Source of the DNA: Sclerurus mexicanus
Taxonomy: Eukaryota; Chordata; Aves; Passeriformes; Furnariidae
Direction: 5' to 3'
DNA: 64,000 nucleotides
Assembly (NCBI GenBank): GCA_013396755.1
Contig: VWZF01006750.1
Span: forward strand, 886,339 to 950,338
The notes under the pieces were generated by a model that searched no databases, was not told where the DNA came from, and worked only from the letters and a program-made list of their open reading frames with translations. The position numbers and the translations under genes are program-made. Positions 39,233 to 50,420 of the stretch are shown here, piece after piece (the first letter of the stretch is position 1; each line of letters opens with the position of its first letter).

Positions 39233-42116
39233 ACCTTGAAGGAACAAAGCACATAACTGGCAACCTAGCAATGAACTGTAAGTGGAATAGATCAATTCCA
39301 ATCCATCTGAGCATCTGCGCTAAACATTTTTGAAAGAACTCTGTAGTTTATGACTTCAAACTCAGCAGTAATATAAAGACACACTAATACATTGCATGTA
39401 TTCCTGAATCAGAATACTAAAAAAAGATCAAAGCATAACTTCAAAAAGAAGATTCAGAGTTCCGTCTCTTTTGAAGCCAACTTGGACACATTTATTGTGA
39501 AGATCGTGTGTCTGGAGGTGTGACTGAAGCTGTAGCAGCCTTCTGTACAACAGTCTTGGGACTGTTTGAGCTGCCATTTTATTGGATTGACTGGGTATGT
39601 GTTACGAGAACTCAATGGCATATTTCTCAGTATTACTTGAATGTTATTGAGAGATGTATTTTCTGGGCAGTTAACATCTTTTATGCATGGTTTGTTTTTC
39701 CTTTGCAGGCTTAATTTGCACATAGGCAGTATAGTAACTTTAATGGTATGAGAAAGAGGGAATCACATAGCATTCTGTACCAAAAGGGTTTAGATCAAAA
39801 AGTTTGCCAGAGGGGGGGAAAACAGGAATTAGTGAAAACAAGTGAGCTAAGATTTTTCACATTTGTTTTCTCACTGTATAAGAAAATTATGTAGGAGTTC
39901 TTTGTAATTTATTTTGGTCCTTTGCAGAAAAATGGCTAACCTTCACTGTATTTGAAATCTCATTCTAGAACCAGCAATAGCACTTTTAAATAAAAGCCTC
40001 AGGAAATTAAAAAAAAAAAAGCCTTCTCTGTTTGAAATGCTTTTAAATACAGCTTCCATATATTAGCATTCTCATTAAGATATTAGGAATTTCATTGAAA
40101 TGAAAAATAATGACCTGTATTCAAAGAAAATGTATCATCAGAAATATTTTGCTTGAACCTCATTGCTGAAGAATAATGTAAGTCATAACCAACTCTACTC
40201 AGATGTATGGGTTGTTTGATGCCCAGGCTGATAAGTATTAGAAGAGAATACAATAAAACATTTTAAACCAAAATGGAAAACCACTCCTCATCAATTTATA
40301 CTATGCAGATAGCACAACATCATGAAAAAAAAGGAAGCAATTCCTACATATCTGCACCCTAAAGTTTTGATGCTTTGTTTTGGGGCTTTTTTTCTGATAC
40401 TGAATTAATAATAATAAACTTGTGATAAGCAGTTTTTCCCATGGGCCTTATGTGCAATGACCATGCTCTTCTAGGGACTTCTACCAAGTAGTGGCCAGGA
40501 GTACTTAATGACTTGAAAGTAACTGGGAAATGCTTACATTAAGAAAAAAAAAAAAACACAAAACATAATCAGGCAGCCTGTCATTGAACTTCAGTAATGG
40601 GATGCTATGGCTGTAAATGACTTTCAAAGGCATGGCACGGAGAAGATTTTGGAAAGATACTTGAATGACTGCAGGTGTGGGTTAAGGAGGCTTGAGCACT
40701 TCCTAACATCTTAGATCTTCCTTCATCTTACTGGGTATTTGTATCCTTGGAGAATAAAAAGCCTTTGAATGTCGTGTATTGATATCTTGGGTGTCACATA
40801 ACCAATCAAATGAAGAGGAGAGTTCAGTAGCAAAGACCATGGTTAAAATTCCTGTGTCAGTGCCCTTTCTAAGGCAGCTTGTTTCTAAAAGCTACAAGTG
40901 CAAACACTGGAAAGTCCAAAGCTCGGACCTTTTGCATCTAGCGCTGACTTATCATTAATCTCCCTGTTTTGCTTCCTCTTTTTTATTGATTTTGGCTCCT
41001 TTTCTGTGAGTTACACCCTCCTCAGCTTACATACCTTTTCTTAATGAATGTAATTGCATTGATATACTGCCATTCAAAAAAATTCTCAGTACAAGGAAAA
41101 TAAGTCAATGCAAAATAGTATTTGGAACCACATAGGTGAAGAAAATCTTCTGTATATAAAAACATAAGTTCAAGCAGCTGCTAATCTGCCCCTCTCTTGG
41201 AAAAGGGACAGTGCCAGTGGTTCAAATCATCAGTTTTGGGGTTTACCCTCATTTATAAAATGGAGAGGCAAGCATCAACAGGATCTCAGGTATTCCAGGC
41301 CAAGAGACTGCAGGATTTACTGAGACTTCTGCTATTGGCATATTGCTGCTCTGTTCATACCCTGCACCTCTCCAGACATGCTTAGAATTTGCCAAATTTG
41401 AAAGAAATTAGCAATATACCAATAAGCTGACAAGCTCTGGCAGCTGTTTGCACAGGGCCTGCCAGTAGCTGAATGGGATATTGCCAGAGAAGTTGAATTC
41501 CAGATGAGAGGGTGGAAAAGGAGAAAGGATTTATTTTAAGAGCTCTGATTCTTTTGCGCTAACTTCAAAGCAAAGCAAATTTTAACTGGCATATGGATGA
41601 ATGTGCTGGATAAATAGTAGTAAGGCAAACCAAAATATCATCTGTCTAGAAAAGAATAACCCGCAAAATTACTGATGACAGTGGATACACTTTCTTCAGC
41701 CAGCAGCGTATTGCCTTTTTCTCACTCAGGCAGATTATGACAACCGTTCCTCTGATATGGCCCGTGAATGAATGAACATCACTTTAATGGACTGCCCGCA
41801 GTGGACAGCCAGCACAGATTTGCACTTCCGAGCACAGCAGGTAGTGAACTCTAAAGGAACATTTCACAGTGGCCATTAAGCATCCAGCACGGCCACAAAA
41901 CTGAGGTGACACAAGGAGAGAGCAACTCCCTGGGAATATGGATCATGTTTTGCAGCCAGCTGAAGATAAAATAAACAGCTTCTGCTGTAACCTGCTATTA
42001 TCTGTGGGATGCTAAAAAATCCTCTCCCTAGGATTTTAAGTTTCTCTCTGCATGACTGTAGTTAATGATTGGACTACATGGGTATTCCTTGTTTAGTTAC
42101 TCAATATCCTTACTGC

Positions 42117-42200
42117 TAACATGTTGTGGGTTTTGGCTTGGGTTTTTTGTGGGGGGTTTTTGTGGGTTTTTTGTTGTTATTGTTTTTTGTTTTTCTTTTA
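42117..42200. repeat. G/T-rich low-complexity tract
   Basis: TTGTGGGTTTTGGCTTGGG and GGGGTTTTTGTGGGTTTTTT are the complement of the A/C-rich tracts seen elsewhere in the window. It is low complexity and non-coding despite a 79-codon open frame across it. Confidence 0.8.
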
Positions 42201-42796
42201 ACTTAATGCATAGTATTATAGAGCTGTATAGAACGCTGGGCTTTTTGTTGAACTTTCTTCCAGGTGTGTGCAACTTTCTGAATCAAATTATTGTAGCCCT
42301 ATGAATCTATGGCAGAAATTATCCATAATGCATTAACCAGGTCAGAAGTAAACAAAAACAATTATTTGTTATCATCCTTAAACCAATGTTTTCCCCTTGG
42401 AAAACATATAAAAATGTTGCTGCTCTTTACTTTTGGTCAATTAAACAGAGGTATGTATGCATCCAAAAGTTCAGTCAGTGTAAGGTTTTCAAGTATTTGA
42501 TGTCTATTTGCACTGAAACATACATAGTAATTTCTTTGTGTCCAATTAAAATAAGAATTCAATTTTCTGTGTTTAATGGCCATTTGTGGTCTTAGTCCTG
42601 GAAGTATACTAATTATGAGCAATGAAAATATCAGGTAAAATCAGACTGAATTTTTAAAACTAAAAATAACATATAATTCAAATAATTGATGATGAATCTG
42701 CATATTAAAGAGCCATAAAATAGACTGCATAATGAAAAATGGCACATCCATTACCTTGTGTGATAGAGCAACTTCTTGGTTTGAGAATTAGCTTAA

Positions 42797-42838
42797 CATG
42801 AATTTTAAGGTGAATTTCAAGATGAATTTCAATTTTAA
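42797..42838. repeat. short tandem repeat, about 13-14 bp
   Basis: GAATTTTAAGGT, GAATTTCAAGAT and GAATTTCAATTTTAA follow one another. This is AT-rich intronic sequence with three imperfect copies. Confidence 0.7.
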
Positions 42839-43164
42839 TGCCATATAAGATGTCTTGGATTGCAAAAGAGAAAGCCTCGGCTAAACAGGTTTTAGCAGCT
42901 CATCTAAACACTTGCTGAATGGTGCTATTAAATATATTCTTTTTCAGACAAAGACACGTCTATGTTGTCAATCATTAATACCTCTTGACTTCCTTTCTTG
43001 ATCATTTTGCAAAAAGATTTCTTGGTAGAAGGGCTAGTTACTTTAAACTCTGTCCCTGCTTACAATTGCACATGATGCTTGTGATTGCTGAGAGGAATGA
43101 CATGTGGTTCTGAAGTGGTGCATTGTCTCAAAAACATTCTTTTAACTCCTTGAGTTAACATGGG

Positions 43165-43270
43165 CTTAGTGAAAAACAAAACAGAACCAAACAAACCCAA
43201 ACCAAACAAAAAACACCCAAACCTTCAGAAATCAGGGAAAACTAAAATACATAACAAACAAAAAAAAAAT
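43165..43270. repeat. A/C-rich low-complexity tract
   Basis: The stretch contains AAACAAAACAGAACCAAACA, ACCAAACAAAAAACACCCAA and A9. It lies about 70 nt upstream of the CR1 at 43335. Similar AAAC/AACCC-type tracts occur at 50370-50420, 55715-55750 and 59687-59760, and the complementary G/T version at 42117-42200. Confidence 0.8.
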
Positions 43271-43334
43271 CACTATAGACTTGATTTATTCTAAAAAATT
43301 ATTCAGTAACTATGTAATATATTAGACATATAGC

Positions 43335-43826
43335 ATTCATCTCTGGGCTTCCCAGCACACAAAGGACATCAACCTGGTAAAGCAAATCCGGAGGAGGGAC
43401 ACCAAGTAGGTTAGAGGGATGAAACATCTCTCCTTTGAGGAAAGGTTAAAAGAATTGGGATTGTTCGGCCTGGACTAGGGAAGGCATCAGGGTTACCTAA
43501 CTGCAGCCTTGCAGTATCTGAAGGGAGCCTAAAAGAAAGATGGAGAGAGATTAATTCCAAGAGCATGTAGTGGCAGGACAAAGGGGAATGGCTTCAAACT
43601 GAAAGAGAGTAGGTTTAGATTGAATATTAGGAAGAAATTCTATACTGTGAGTGTGGTGAGACACTGGAACAGAATGTCCCATCCCTGGAAGTATTCTAGG
43701 CCAGGTTGGATGAGGATTTGAGCAACCTGGTCTAGTGGAAGGTGTCCCTGCCCATGGCAGAGGGGCTGGAACTAGGTGATCTTTAAGGCCCCTTCCAACC
43801 CAAACCATTCTATGATTTAACGATTT
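43335..43826 (+). mobile_element. CR1 LINE, 3' portion
   Basis: CR1 landmarks appear in order: CTCTCCTTTGAGGAAAGG, GGGATTGTTCGGCCTGGA, AGTATCTGAAGGGAGCCTA, GGCAGGACAAAGGGGAATGG, ATTAGGAAGAAATTCTATACTG, CATCCCTGGAAGTATTCTAGG, GAGCAACCTGGTCTAGTGGA, CCCTGCCCATGGCAG, GATCTTTAAGGCCCCTTCC and AACCATTCTATGATTTAACG. The GTTGCCCAGAGAAGTTGTGG block is missing near 43672, a deletion of about 20 bp. This is the best-preserved copy here. Its antisense strand contains a 143-codon open frame that has no meaning of its own. Confidence 0.95.
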
Positions 43827-44664
43827 TAAAAGTAAACTTTTAGAAAAATTTATCTGCAAATATTTCCTTTGTAAGTGTTTGGTTCCATTAGTGCTGAAGT
43901 GAATTTTGATTTTTATTTCTGAAGGAGAGCTGCAACTGAAATGCAGTAGAAAGAAGAGGTGGAGGTAGGCTGGGGCTGGCACTCAGGCTGGGCTAGCTCT
44001 TCAACATTATACCCTGCTTAGACAGTTTTAAGAAAACAGGGGGCAAAGGTGATGCTGTATGACTGAAGGACATCAAGTTCAGTTTATATATGCCTATATA
44101 TAAACAAATGAAGGCAGTTGCTTTCTGTATCACCAAAGAATCCTAATGTTCTGTGAATTTATGAGCTCTGGACAGGTCTGCAAAACGCCCTGTGGAATCA
44201 ACAGAATAGCCTTTCCACAAACCTGCTTTTAAGGTTTCTAGGATAGCTTGTGGTATCTTGAAACCGCTTAAAATCTCACCAAAATAACAAAATACAAGAC
44301 TGGGAATAAGAAGTCTTTTATTAAAACTATTATGACCATAAAAAGAACTAAAAACTTCTCAAGATATCCCCACATTCTTTCTGACCTAGAAATCGTTAGA
44401 GAAAATGGAAGGATTCCGTAAAGGCTTCTTGACCTCCCAAGTTCATCCAAGGAAAACCCTGCTATGTTTTCACATTTAGTTTTCACCTGTTTATTCATAA
44501 CTCAGTGCTCACACCTTTGGGTTTTGTTGATGCTTAACAGTCCTGCAAGTCCATTGAGCTGTAAGAGTTTAGGTGAAATTGGGTTCACGAGCTAAACTGT
44601 TTCCATTGCCTAAATCTCTAAATACTTCACAAGGAGTTTAAAGGGAAATAGTAAATACATTTGA

Positions 44665-44698
44665 GATATATACATATATATATATATGTGTATATATG
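44665..44698. repeat. (TA)n-rich microsatellite
   Basis: The sequence is GATATATACATATATATATATATG-like with GTGTATATATG. It is an imperfect TA/TG dinucleotide run about 360 nt before the FDFIGG exon. Confidence 0.85.
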
Positions 44699-45055
44699 CT
44701 GAGATTGCCCTAAAGAGAATCAGCTACATTACCTCTCAGTAGTTTCAGTTTACTTACTCTGCACATCCACGAATGCTCCTTTTGCGCTCACACTGGCAGG
44801 AGTGTGAATGTCTTCTCAAACAAATGATAGCCTGTCTTGCCAGGCACGGGGCTAAATAGACCCTGCAGAAGACAGAGAGCAGAGCCTTCTGTAAGCCGTT
44901 TCCACAGTATCTTTACCTACTCGGTTTATTTCTTGTATGCAAATGTGTGCATGCGCTTACTATTTTTTTTAAAACATAATTTGTCCATATTTTTTTTTTT
45001 CAGTTGACATATTTTCATTTCCATTTGTTCATTTCTGGAACTGTTGTATTTTCAG

Positions 45056-45139
45056 TTGATTTCATAGGCGGACTTGACACATACTCCTACCGACAGCCCC
45101 CCCAGGAACATGTTGAGTTAAAGCCTGTAAAGCCTGTAG
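45056..45139 (+). CDS. NKAIN3: NKAIN-family coding exon (FDFIGG cytoplasmic tail), likely NKAIN3
   Basis: This 84-nt exon is in phase 1 at both ends. Joined to the exon ending at 25175 it reads S-F-D-F-I-G-G-L-D-T-Y-S-Y, then RQPPQEHVELKPVKPV and one base. FDFIGG(F)D directly after EEEDS is the conserved C-terminal hallmark of the NKAIN family; here the usual F after IGG is L. The SYxxPPQ stretch resembles the NKAIN2/NKAIN3 branch and not NKAIN1/NKAIN4 (remembered comparison). The donor is TAG|GTAAGG. The acceptor used here (TTTTCAG at 45049-45055) is preceded 52 nt upstream by a second T-rich acceptor that would break the frame. The tail is expected to face the cytosol. A run of seven C lies inside the exon. 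Confidence 0.85.
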
Positions 45140-47899
45140 GTAAGGTTTTGGTCCTGCGGACTACATTAATCCTTCTAACTGAACTGAACTGAAAGCTAAC
45201 CTTTTCCTAAAATAATTTTGACATCAGATTACTGATAATTTAATTATATTTTAATTAGAACTTCATTAAAAATTAATCCGCATAAAACATTTGAGTAAGG
45301 ACACTTTGTCATTGATGACATATCCGCTAAAGCAAGGATTAGTAGATATCACTATGTCTGCCATGTCGTGCCTCATCTTAACACAAGGAGAGGCTCTCAG
45401 CGAAAGACGGAATTGCTTCCCTGCTGACTTCTAGCAAGAAAAGAACTGGTTTATGGCTGCTGCTTCTGCAGAAACCTTAATGAGATTAACCCATTTATGG
45501 TAAAGCAGAAGCTTTCACATTTGCCTAGCTACTGAAAGAAAAATGTTTGCTGGAAAAGCTGCTAGTCAGCTCAAAATCTAACTATCTGTAGAGTTTCACT
45601 GGAAGTTCATTATCTCTTTGTCATCACTTATTTGCTTGCACCATGAAAATCACATTTTCATAGATTCTTCCTGCTCTGCTAACTAATGAATAAGTTTGGA
45701 TGCATGTCTATTCTTTTTATTTTGAATAAATTAGATATGGGAAGACATTACTAGTACATATATTTTGGCAGAAGCTCATATAACTTCAAATAGATGATTT
45801 TACTAAGTATTATTGGTAAACCAGAAGACATTCATTTGGAAATTCTTCTTATATGGTTGGAAGTTGTTGTGCTGTTGCTTCGTGTCTTTAAATTTACCTC
45901 TGGGTCTTTTATGCATCTTAAATACAACATGAAACCCACATACAGTAATTTCCTGAAACTGACTTAATGACTTACTGTATTTTACTTCTCACTTAACATA
46001 ATAAAAATGGGTTGAAGGTTTTTTCTGGCATATGCATGTGCACATGTGCTGGGAATTTTAATTTGAAGTAGACAACTGCTAATGAAATGTTCTGAGTTGG
46101 AACTTGACACTGGAACTTTATGATTTTATTAATTTTGGCATGTTTTGAAAATATATTTTATTCATGACACAGCTTTCAGTTTGTAGAAATAAACACAGAT
46201 AAAATTTGCTAAATGTTTACCTAAATATTATAGGATTATGAAGGCCTAAAATTATGGTGTATGCTAGAACAGGAAGACACATCACATTATCTGTCATATG
46301 AACATTTTGTTTTCTGATTAAGTACATGCTCTACATTGAAATGTACAGATTTCAGTACTATTTCATTAAAAGTCAATTTTTCTGCATTTGCTGTTGGAAA
46401 GATGACTGAAAAATAGGGTTTTGATCCTTCTGAATAAGCTGCTAGAGTACAAAGTTAAACTGGTACTCAGGAGCAAGAAAGCCACACCTACAGCATTTTA
46501 GAGTACAAAGATTTTAATCTCTAAATCTGCATTTAGGTTATTTCTAAGAATTAAGTGAATAAATGTTTAGTACTTTCTTAGCAACTTACTATAGTTAAAG
46601 AGGATAAAAGACATATTTACTTATGAATACATTCCTGCAAAATAGTCCATTTGTTATGCAGTAGAAAAGTCACAGCGTCTGATAATTTGTTCTTTGACAG
46701 CCAATTTTCAATAAGTAGCTCAAAGGATTTGGGGGTTTTTGGTGAACTTGCAATACTGGAGAATAAATGGCATCTTCCCATTTCCAGTGTATGGCTATTC
46801 TTGTACAGCTGGGAGGACCCTCTCTGGCTACTTCATGGCTGCAAGAAAAATAAAACTGGGAGAGGCATTATATTGTGTTGTCTTCTTTAAGGATGTTTTG
46901 GGTTTATGAACTGAAAGGTACAGAGAGGATCTTTATCCAAACTGGGAGGAAAATTAATATCAGTGATCAAAGTCTGAATTAAAAGCCAAATTGCTGGAAA
47001 TAACTTAGTTGGTGGATTGTGCCAGATATTTGCAGATGCTTATCTCTCTGCAGCACACTAGCCTTCTTGACTTCTTTTGATAAGTTAATTGCAATCTGTA
47101 TCAGTTATATATAGTCTGAGAATCCATAGTATCCCTGAGAAATGTGACTTCTGGTGTCCAGGCTGTGTAAAATTCCATTTCTGTTCTCTTAGAATTGAAC
47201 ATGAATAATGCTTGTAAAAATACATTAAAGACCTTAATGTTATTTTATAGATGAAAGCTTGGCTATATTTCCCTTTTTCTCATCCCTTTTATTTCTCTTA
47301 TTTCATTCATAAATCAACTAAACATCACCTATTGAAAATATAAGACTCTGTGGTCTCATCCAAACCATGTAGAAGACAGTCTGCTTTTATCAAGCACTCA
47401 TATTCAGGATCATTTTTACTTAGTGCTACCAAAATTATTAATGATTCACAGGACTAAGATCAGTTTTCCTTTTCACTCCTCAGAGAGGATAAATTTGAAC
47501 TTGTTCCCCTGGGGAACAAATTTTAATCCAAATATGAACGGTCATAGCTTGTCTGTTTGCTCTTTTTTCTACCTGTAACTCCATTAGGCTATGGGACAAG
47601 CAGCAGGATCTTTGCCCTGAACCATGCAGTTTCAATTAAGATGTGTATAAGGCAGGAGACAAGAGCTGGAGTGGAAAAAAAAATTGTCATGTTGTATTTG
47701 GGAGTAAAACACCTGGACTATAAAGAAGACTGTTGTGTCTGTTTGTCTGTATCAACAGCCAGGTCACTCAGTAGTACTTAGAATTGCTTCATGTACTGCC
47801 ATGTGGAAAGAGAGAGGAGCATGGTGACTAGAAGTAAAAAATAAGAAATAGCATTTTGGCTTGCATTAGAGATGATGATGATGATGATGATGACGATGA

Positions 47900-47942
<43 letters not shown>

Positions 47943-48706
47943 GTATTTTAATATAATAATATATAATAATTATAATTATGATTGTAATAATAATTATAGT
48001 GTAATAAAATAAAACTACTATCGCTTTTGGCAACCCTCTCTAGACAGACACTGAATCCCTAATTCCAATTAGAGATGTCCCTAGCATTTCTAAGAACATT
48101 CCTATCTTCTGCTCAAGAAACTGGTTCAGTGTATGAGAAATTGTGCCAGTGGAGAAGTCACTATTCTGTGATGGATCTGTGTGATCCTGTCCTGTTCTTA
48201 TCTCCTCCTGAGAATTTACGCATCTTAAAATTGCTCTGAGAGATCAACATAGATTTTCCAAGATTACACAAGTAAACATGGTTTACAGAGAGTCATGTGA
48301 GAATACATAGATTAAGCAAGTAGGTTGTGGTGAGGATTATAGTGTGAGTTCAGCTCAAATGCACAGGTTTGTAATCAGGCCAGAATTCTACAATTAGGTG
48401 AAAATACGTCTTACGCTGCTAAAATATATTCTGCTAAAATGAGTCTGTTCTTGTGTGAGCCTCAGACATGCTGCGGGATTTTGCTTTTGTGGTATGCATA
48501 ATACAAAGCTACTGCTTTGTGCCCAGTCATTCATTCCTGATCTTATATGTGAGTCTTACAGCTGAGTAAATTAATGACCAGATAACATTCATCCATTTGT
48601 TTGTTAGTTGCTAACCCGTCCACTGGTGTCAATTTACATTTCACAAATTAGAAGATAAACAGAATAGGTTTTCGTTTGCAAGTAATTCATATATCCTGCT
48701 TTTTAG
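45140..48706 (+). other. NKAIN last intron, 3.6 kb
   Basis: This intron runs from donor GTAAGG to acceptor CTGCTTTTTAG. It is AT-rich, with no recognised interspersed repeat. Its one notable content is the ATG then AAT trinucleotide array near 47.9 kb. Confidence 0.65.
47868..47942. repeat. compound trinucleotide array (ATG)n then (AAT)n
   Basis: About ten ATG units with one ACG interruption pass at about 47899 into about 14 AAT units, followed by an imperfect AT-rich tail to about 48010. It is in the last NKAIN intron, roughly 770 nt before the terminal exon, and is non-coding. Confidence 0.95.
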
Positions 48707-48720
48707 GTCGAAGTAAGTAA
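48707..48720 (+). CDS. NKAIN3: NKAIN-family terminal coding exon (last four residues and stop), likely NKAIN3
   Basis: The acceptor CTGCTTTTTAG precedes G-TCG-AAG-TAA-GTAA. With the single base carried over from the exon ending at 45139, the frame reads G-R-S-K-stop (TAA at 48718-48720). A tiny terminal coding piece ending in SK agrees with the C-terminus of the paralogue NKAIN2 as I remember it, and UTR-like AT-rich sequence follows. The hexamer GTAAGT at 48713-48718 overlaps the last codons and looks like a splice donor, so this could instead be a 6-nt internal exon in some transcripts. The terminal-exon reading is the simpler one but rests on little coding sequence. Confidence 0.65.
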
Positions 48721-49810
48721 TGAACACGGACTCAAGACTTTTGCTGCTGTAGCTGAAGAAACAGACTTTAGAAGACAAGACCAACTTTGTGACTCATCGT
48801 TCTGGAAGAAAGCCACCATCCGTTCCTCATGGCACGTGGATTGTTCTTCCCACAGGCTCTGTGTCATTATCAGCGTTGTTATTTCGTAGAACCTTGTAGA
48901 TGGTCTTGAATTTCTGAATAATTTAGTTATATGGACACTTGTAAATTGTAAATTTTTTTCTTTTTTTATTTCAATATTTTTACAACGTTTAGTGTTAAGA
49001 TGTGAAAAAACAAAACAACCTGTGAAAACTAGGAGAAGGGTGCATCTTTCTAAAAAAAAGTCAGTATTTTTTGACTGATAGGATCATACTGTGCCTGGTC
49101 AAGATTGTGTCAGTAAACAGTAATTTTGACTACAAATTATGCAGCAGGAGTCAAACCCTAACAGTGTACAAGAGATCATTTCAATGTTGTATTTAGAATT
49201 CACAATGTCCACTCTTTGCATTGTTTGAACTGCTGAATGCAGTAGGAATGGATCTATGACTCTTCTTACCCAGATGTTCAAGCACTAACTTACCTAATTA
49301 TAGCAATTCAGATATGACTCCTTCTTCTTTCCCAGTCTCTTTTGCCCTGAGTTCACCATCAGTAGCTATCTCTGATTTGAAGAGAAGTAGAACAACTGCT
49401 CTATGGATGTCAGTCTCTAGGAACCCTTGCATCCAGCGCTGTTTAAATGTCTGTGATTTGCACATTTTTAAACTCCTTTCCTCCCTTCTCCCAGGAAGAA
49501 GCCAAGCATGAATGTACAGTACAAGGCACCAACTGAAGCCTTAGAAGCCTCTGGGGACTAATTTTTCTCTTAATTTAAAAGTAAACAAGCAAAACTGAAA
49601 ATGTGTGTAAAAATTTGTAAAGTTATTTGTAAATACTTCTAGACAAAGAACATGTATGTAACTGTGGTATTTTGTTTTCTATTCTGTCACCACTAGCATA
49701 AAGTGATACACAAAGCTATTTTCTCTGGAGAACTGGCAGTTTTTTTAACAGAACAATTTGTTTCTTTCTTCTTAATTCCAATATAAAGCTCTGTGTATAT
49801 TTGTATGCCC
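48721..49810 (+). other. NKAIN3: probable 3' UTR of the NKAIN gene
   Basis: The sequence directly downstream of the TAA stop has no long sense reading frame and is rich in A/T with long T runs, as in vertebrate 3' UTRs. It holds a Pumilio-type element, TGTAAATA at 49628-49635. The likely cleavage signal is the overlapping variant hexamers AATATA/TATAAA at 49780-49787, followed by a GT-rich stretch (TGTGTATATTTGTATG), giving an end near 49810. This end is inferred. Canonical AATAAA hexamers farther on (50183, 51784, 51803) could serve longer transcripts. Confidence 0.5.
49780..49787 (+). terminator. candidate polyadenylation signal (AATATAAA)
   Basis: Two known variant poly(A) hexamers overlap here (AATATA and TATAAA), and a GT-rich element follows within about 15 nt. 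The position is about 1.06 kb after the NKAIN stop codon. It is a plausible proximal poly(A) site, but no canonical AATAAA supports it. Confidence 0.35.
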
Positions 49811-50364
49811 CAGAGAGTCACATCTGTCTACAGAGCCCCTGTACCTCATCACTGAGCAGAAACTTCATCAGGGTTTTGGGACTGTTTATGGTTTTGCACT
49901 TTTTTCACTTTATGATTTCTTTGGTGGGACTGTGAGGAAGGATGTTCCTTCTGGTATGTTTCCCTACCTCTCCAACAGCAGCTGAACAGAAGTTCACTAA
50001 GTTTCTTCATAAATCCCTAAGGAATTTTCAGCTGATCTGAACATTTAGATCCTAAATTTGCAGTCTTCTCTTATATTGTCTGTTTTCAAGTCTGAGCAGG
50101 TGAGAGCTAGAAGAAAGCTTGTCTTGATTCTTTCCCTCCTAAAATCAGGGTTATGTACCAATATGAACCTATTAGGGATGCTAATAAATACAACGGAAAT
50201 GGAGTCTATCATTTTCAGGTGACAAGGGTCTTGTGGTGCATCCACCTGCTTTCCAGCTAGTTAATTGAAAAACCTAACCAACACTGGAGAAAACACAATC
50301 TGAACTTAGGATAACCTTCCTGAAGCTGAGTATGAAGTAAGTATTAGGAAACAAGAAACAGCAA

Positions 50365-50420
50365 CTGAAAAAAACCAACCAACCAAACAAAAAACAACCC
50401 AAACCAAAACAAAGAAACCT
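50365..50420. repeat. A/C-rich low-complexity tract
   Basis: AAAAAAACCAACCAACCAAAC is followed by AAAAAACAACCCAAACCAAA-like sequence. It is in the 3' flank of the NKAIN gene. Confidence 0.8.

Larger units (their letters stand above)
25176..45055 (+). other. NKAIN intron, 19.9 kb
   Basis: It is bounded by a strong GTAAGTAC donor and a TTTTCAG acceptor and joins a phase-1 exon end to a phase-1 exon start. It contains an A-rich/TAAA low-complexity stretch near 26.0-26.1 kb, a putative LTR segment (29.4-30.2 kb), an unexplained antisense ORF pair (30.4-31.0 kb), a TA microsatellite (32.65 kb), two CR1 pieces (33.1-34.0 kb), a degenerate tandem duplication (34.3 kb), an A-tract (39.2 kb) and a CR1 (43.3 kb). 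The rest, including 26.2-29.3, 34.6-39.1 and 39.3-43.3 kb, holds nothing I can identify. Confidence 0.8.

Noticed and set aside
39092..39314. Minus-strand frames rich in F
   Set aside because: They are translations of the A-rich tract at 39187-39232.
43551..43982. 143-codon minus-strand open frame
   Set aside because: Most of it is the antisense of the CR1 3' end at 43335-43826, where open frames are a known by-product of the repeat.
45004..45192. 62-codon open frame spanning the FDFIGG exon
   Set aside because: Its first 17 codons lie upstream of the acceptor at 45055 and its last part runs past the donor at 45140. Only the middle is coding, within the spliced NKAIN frame.
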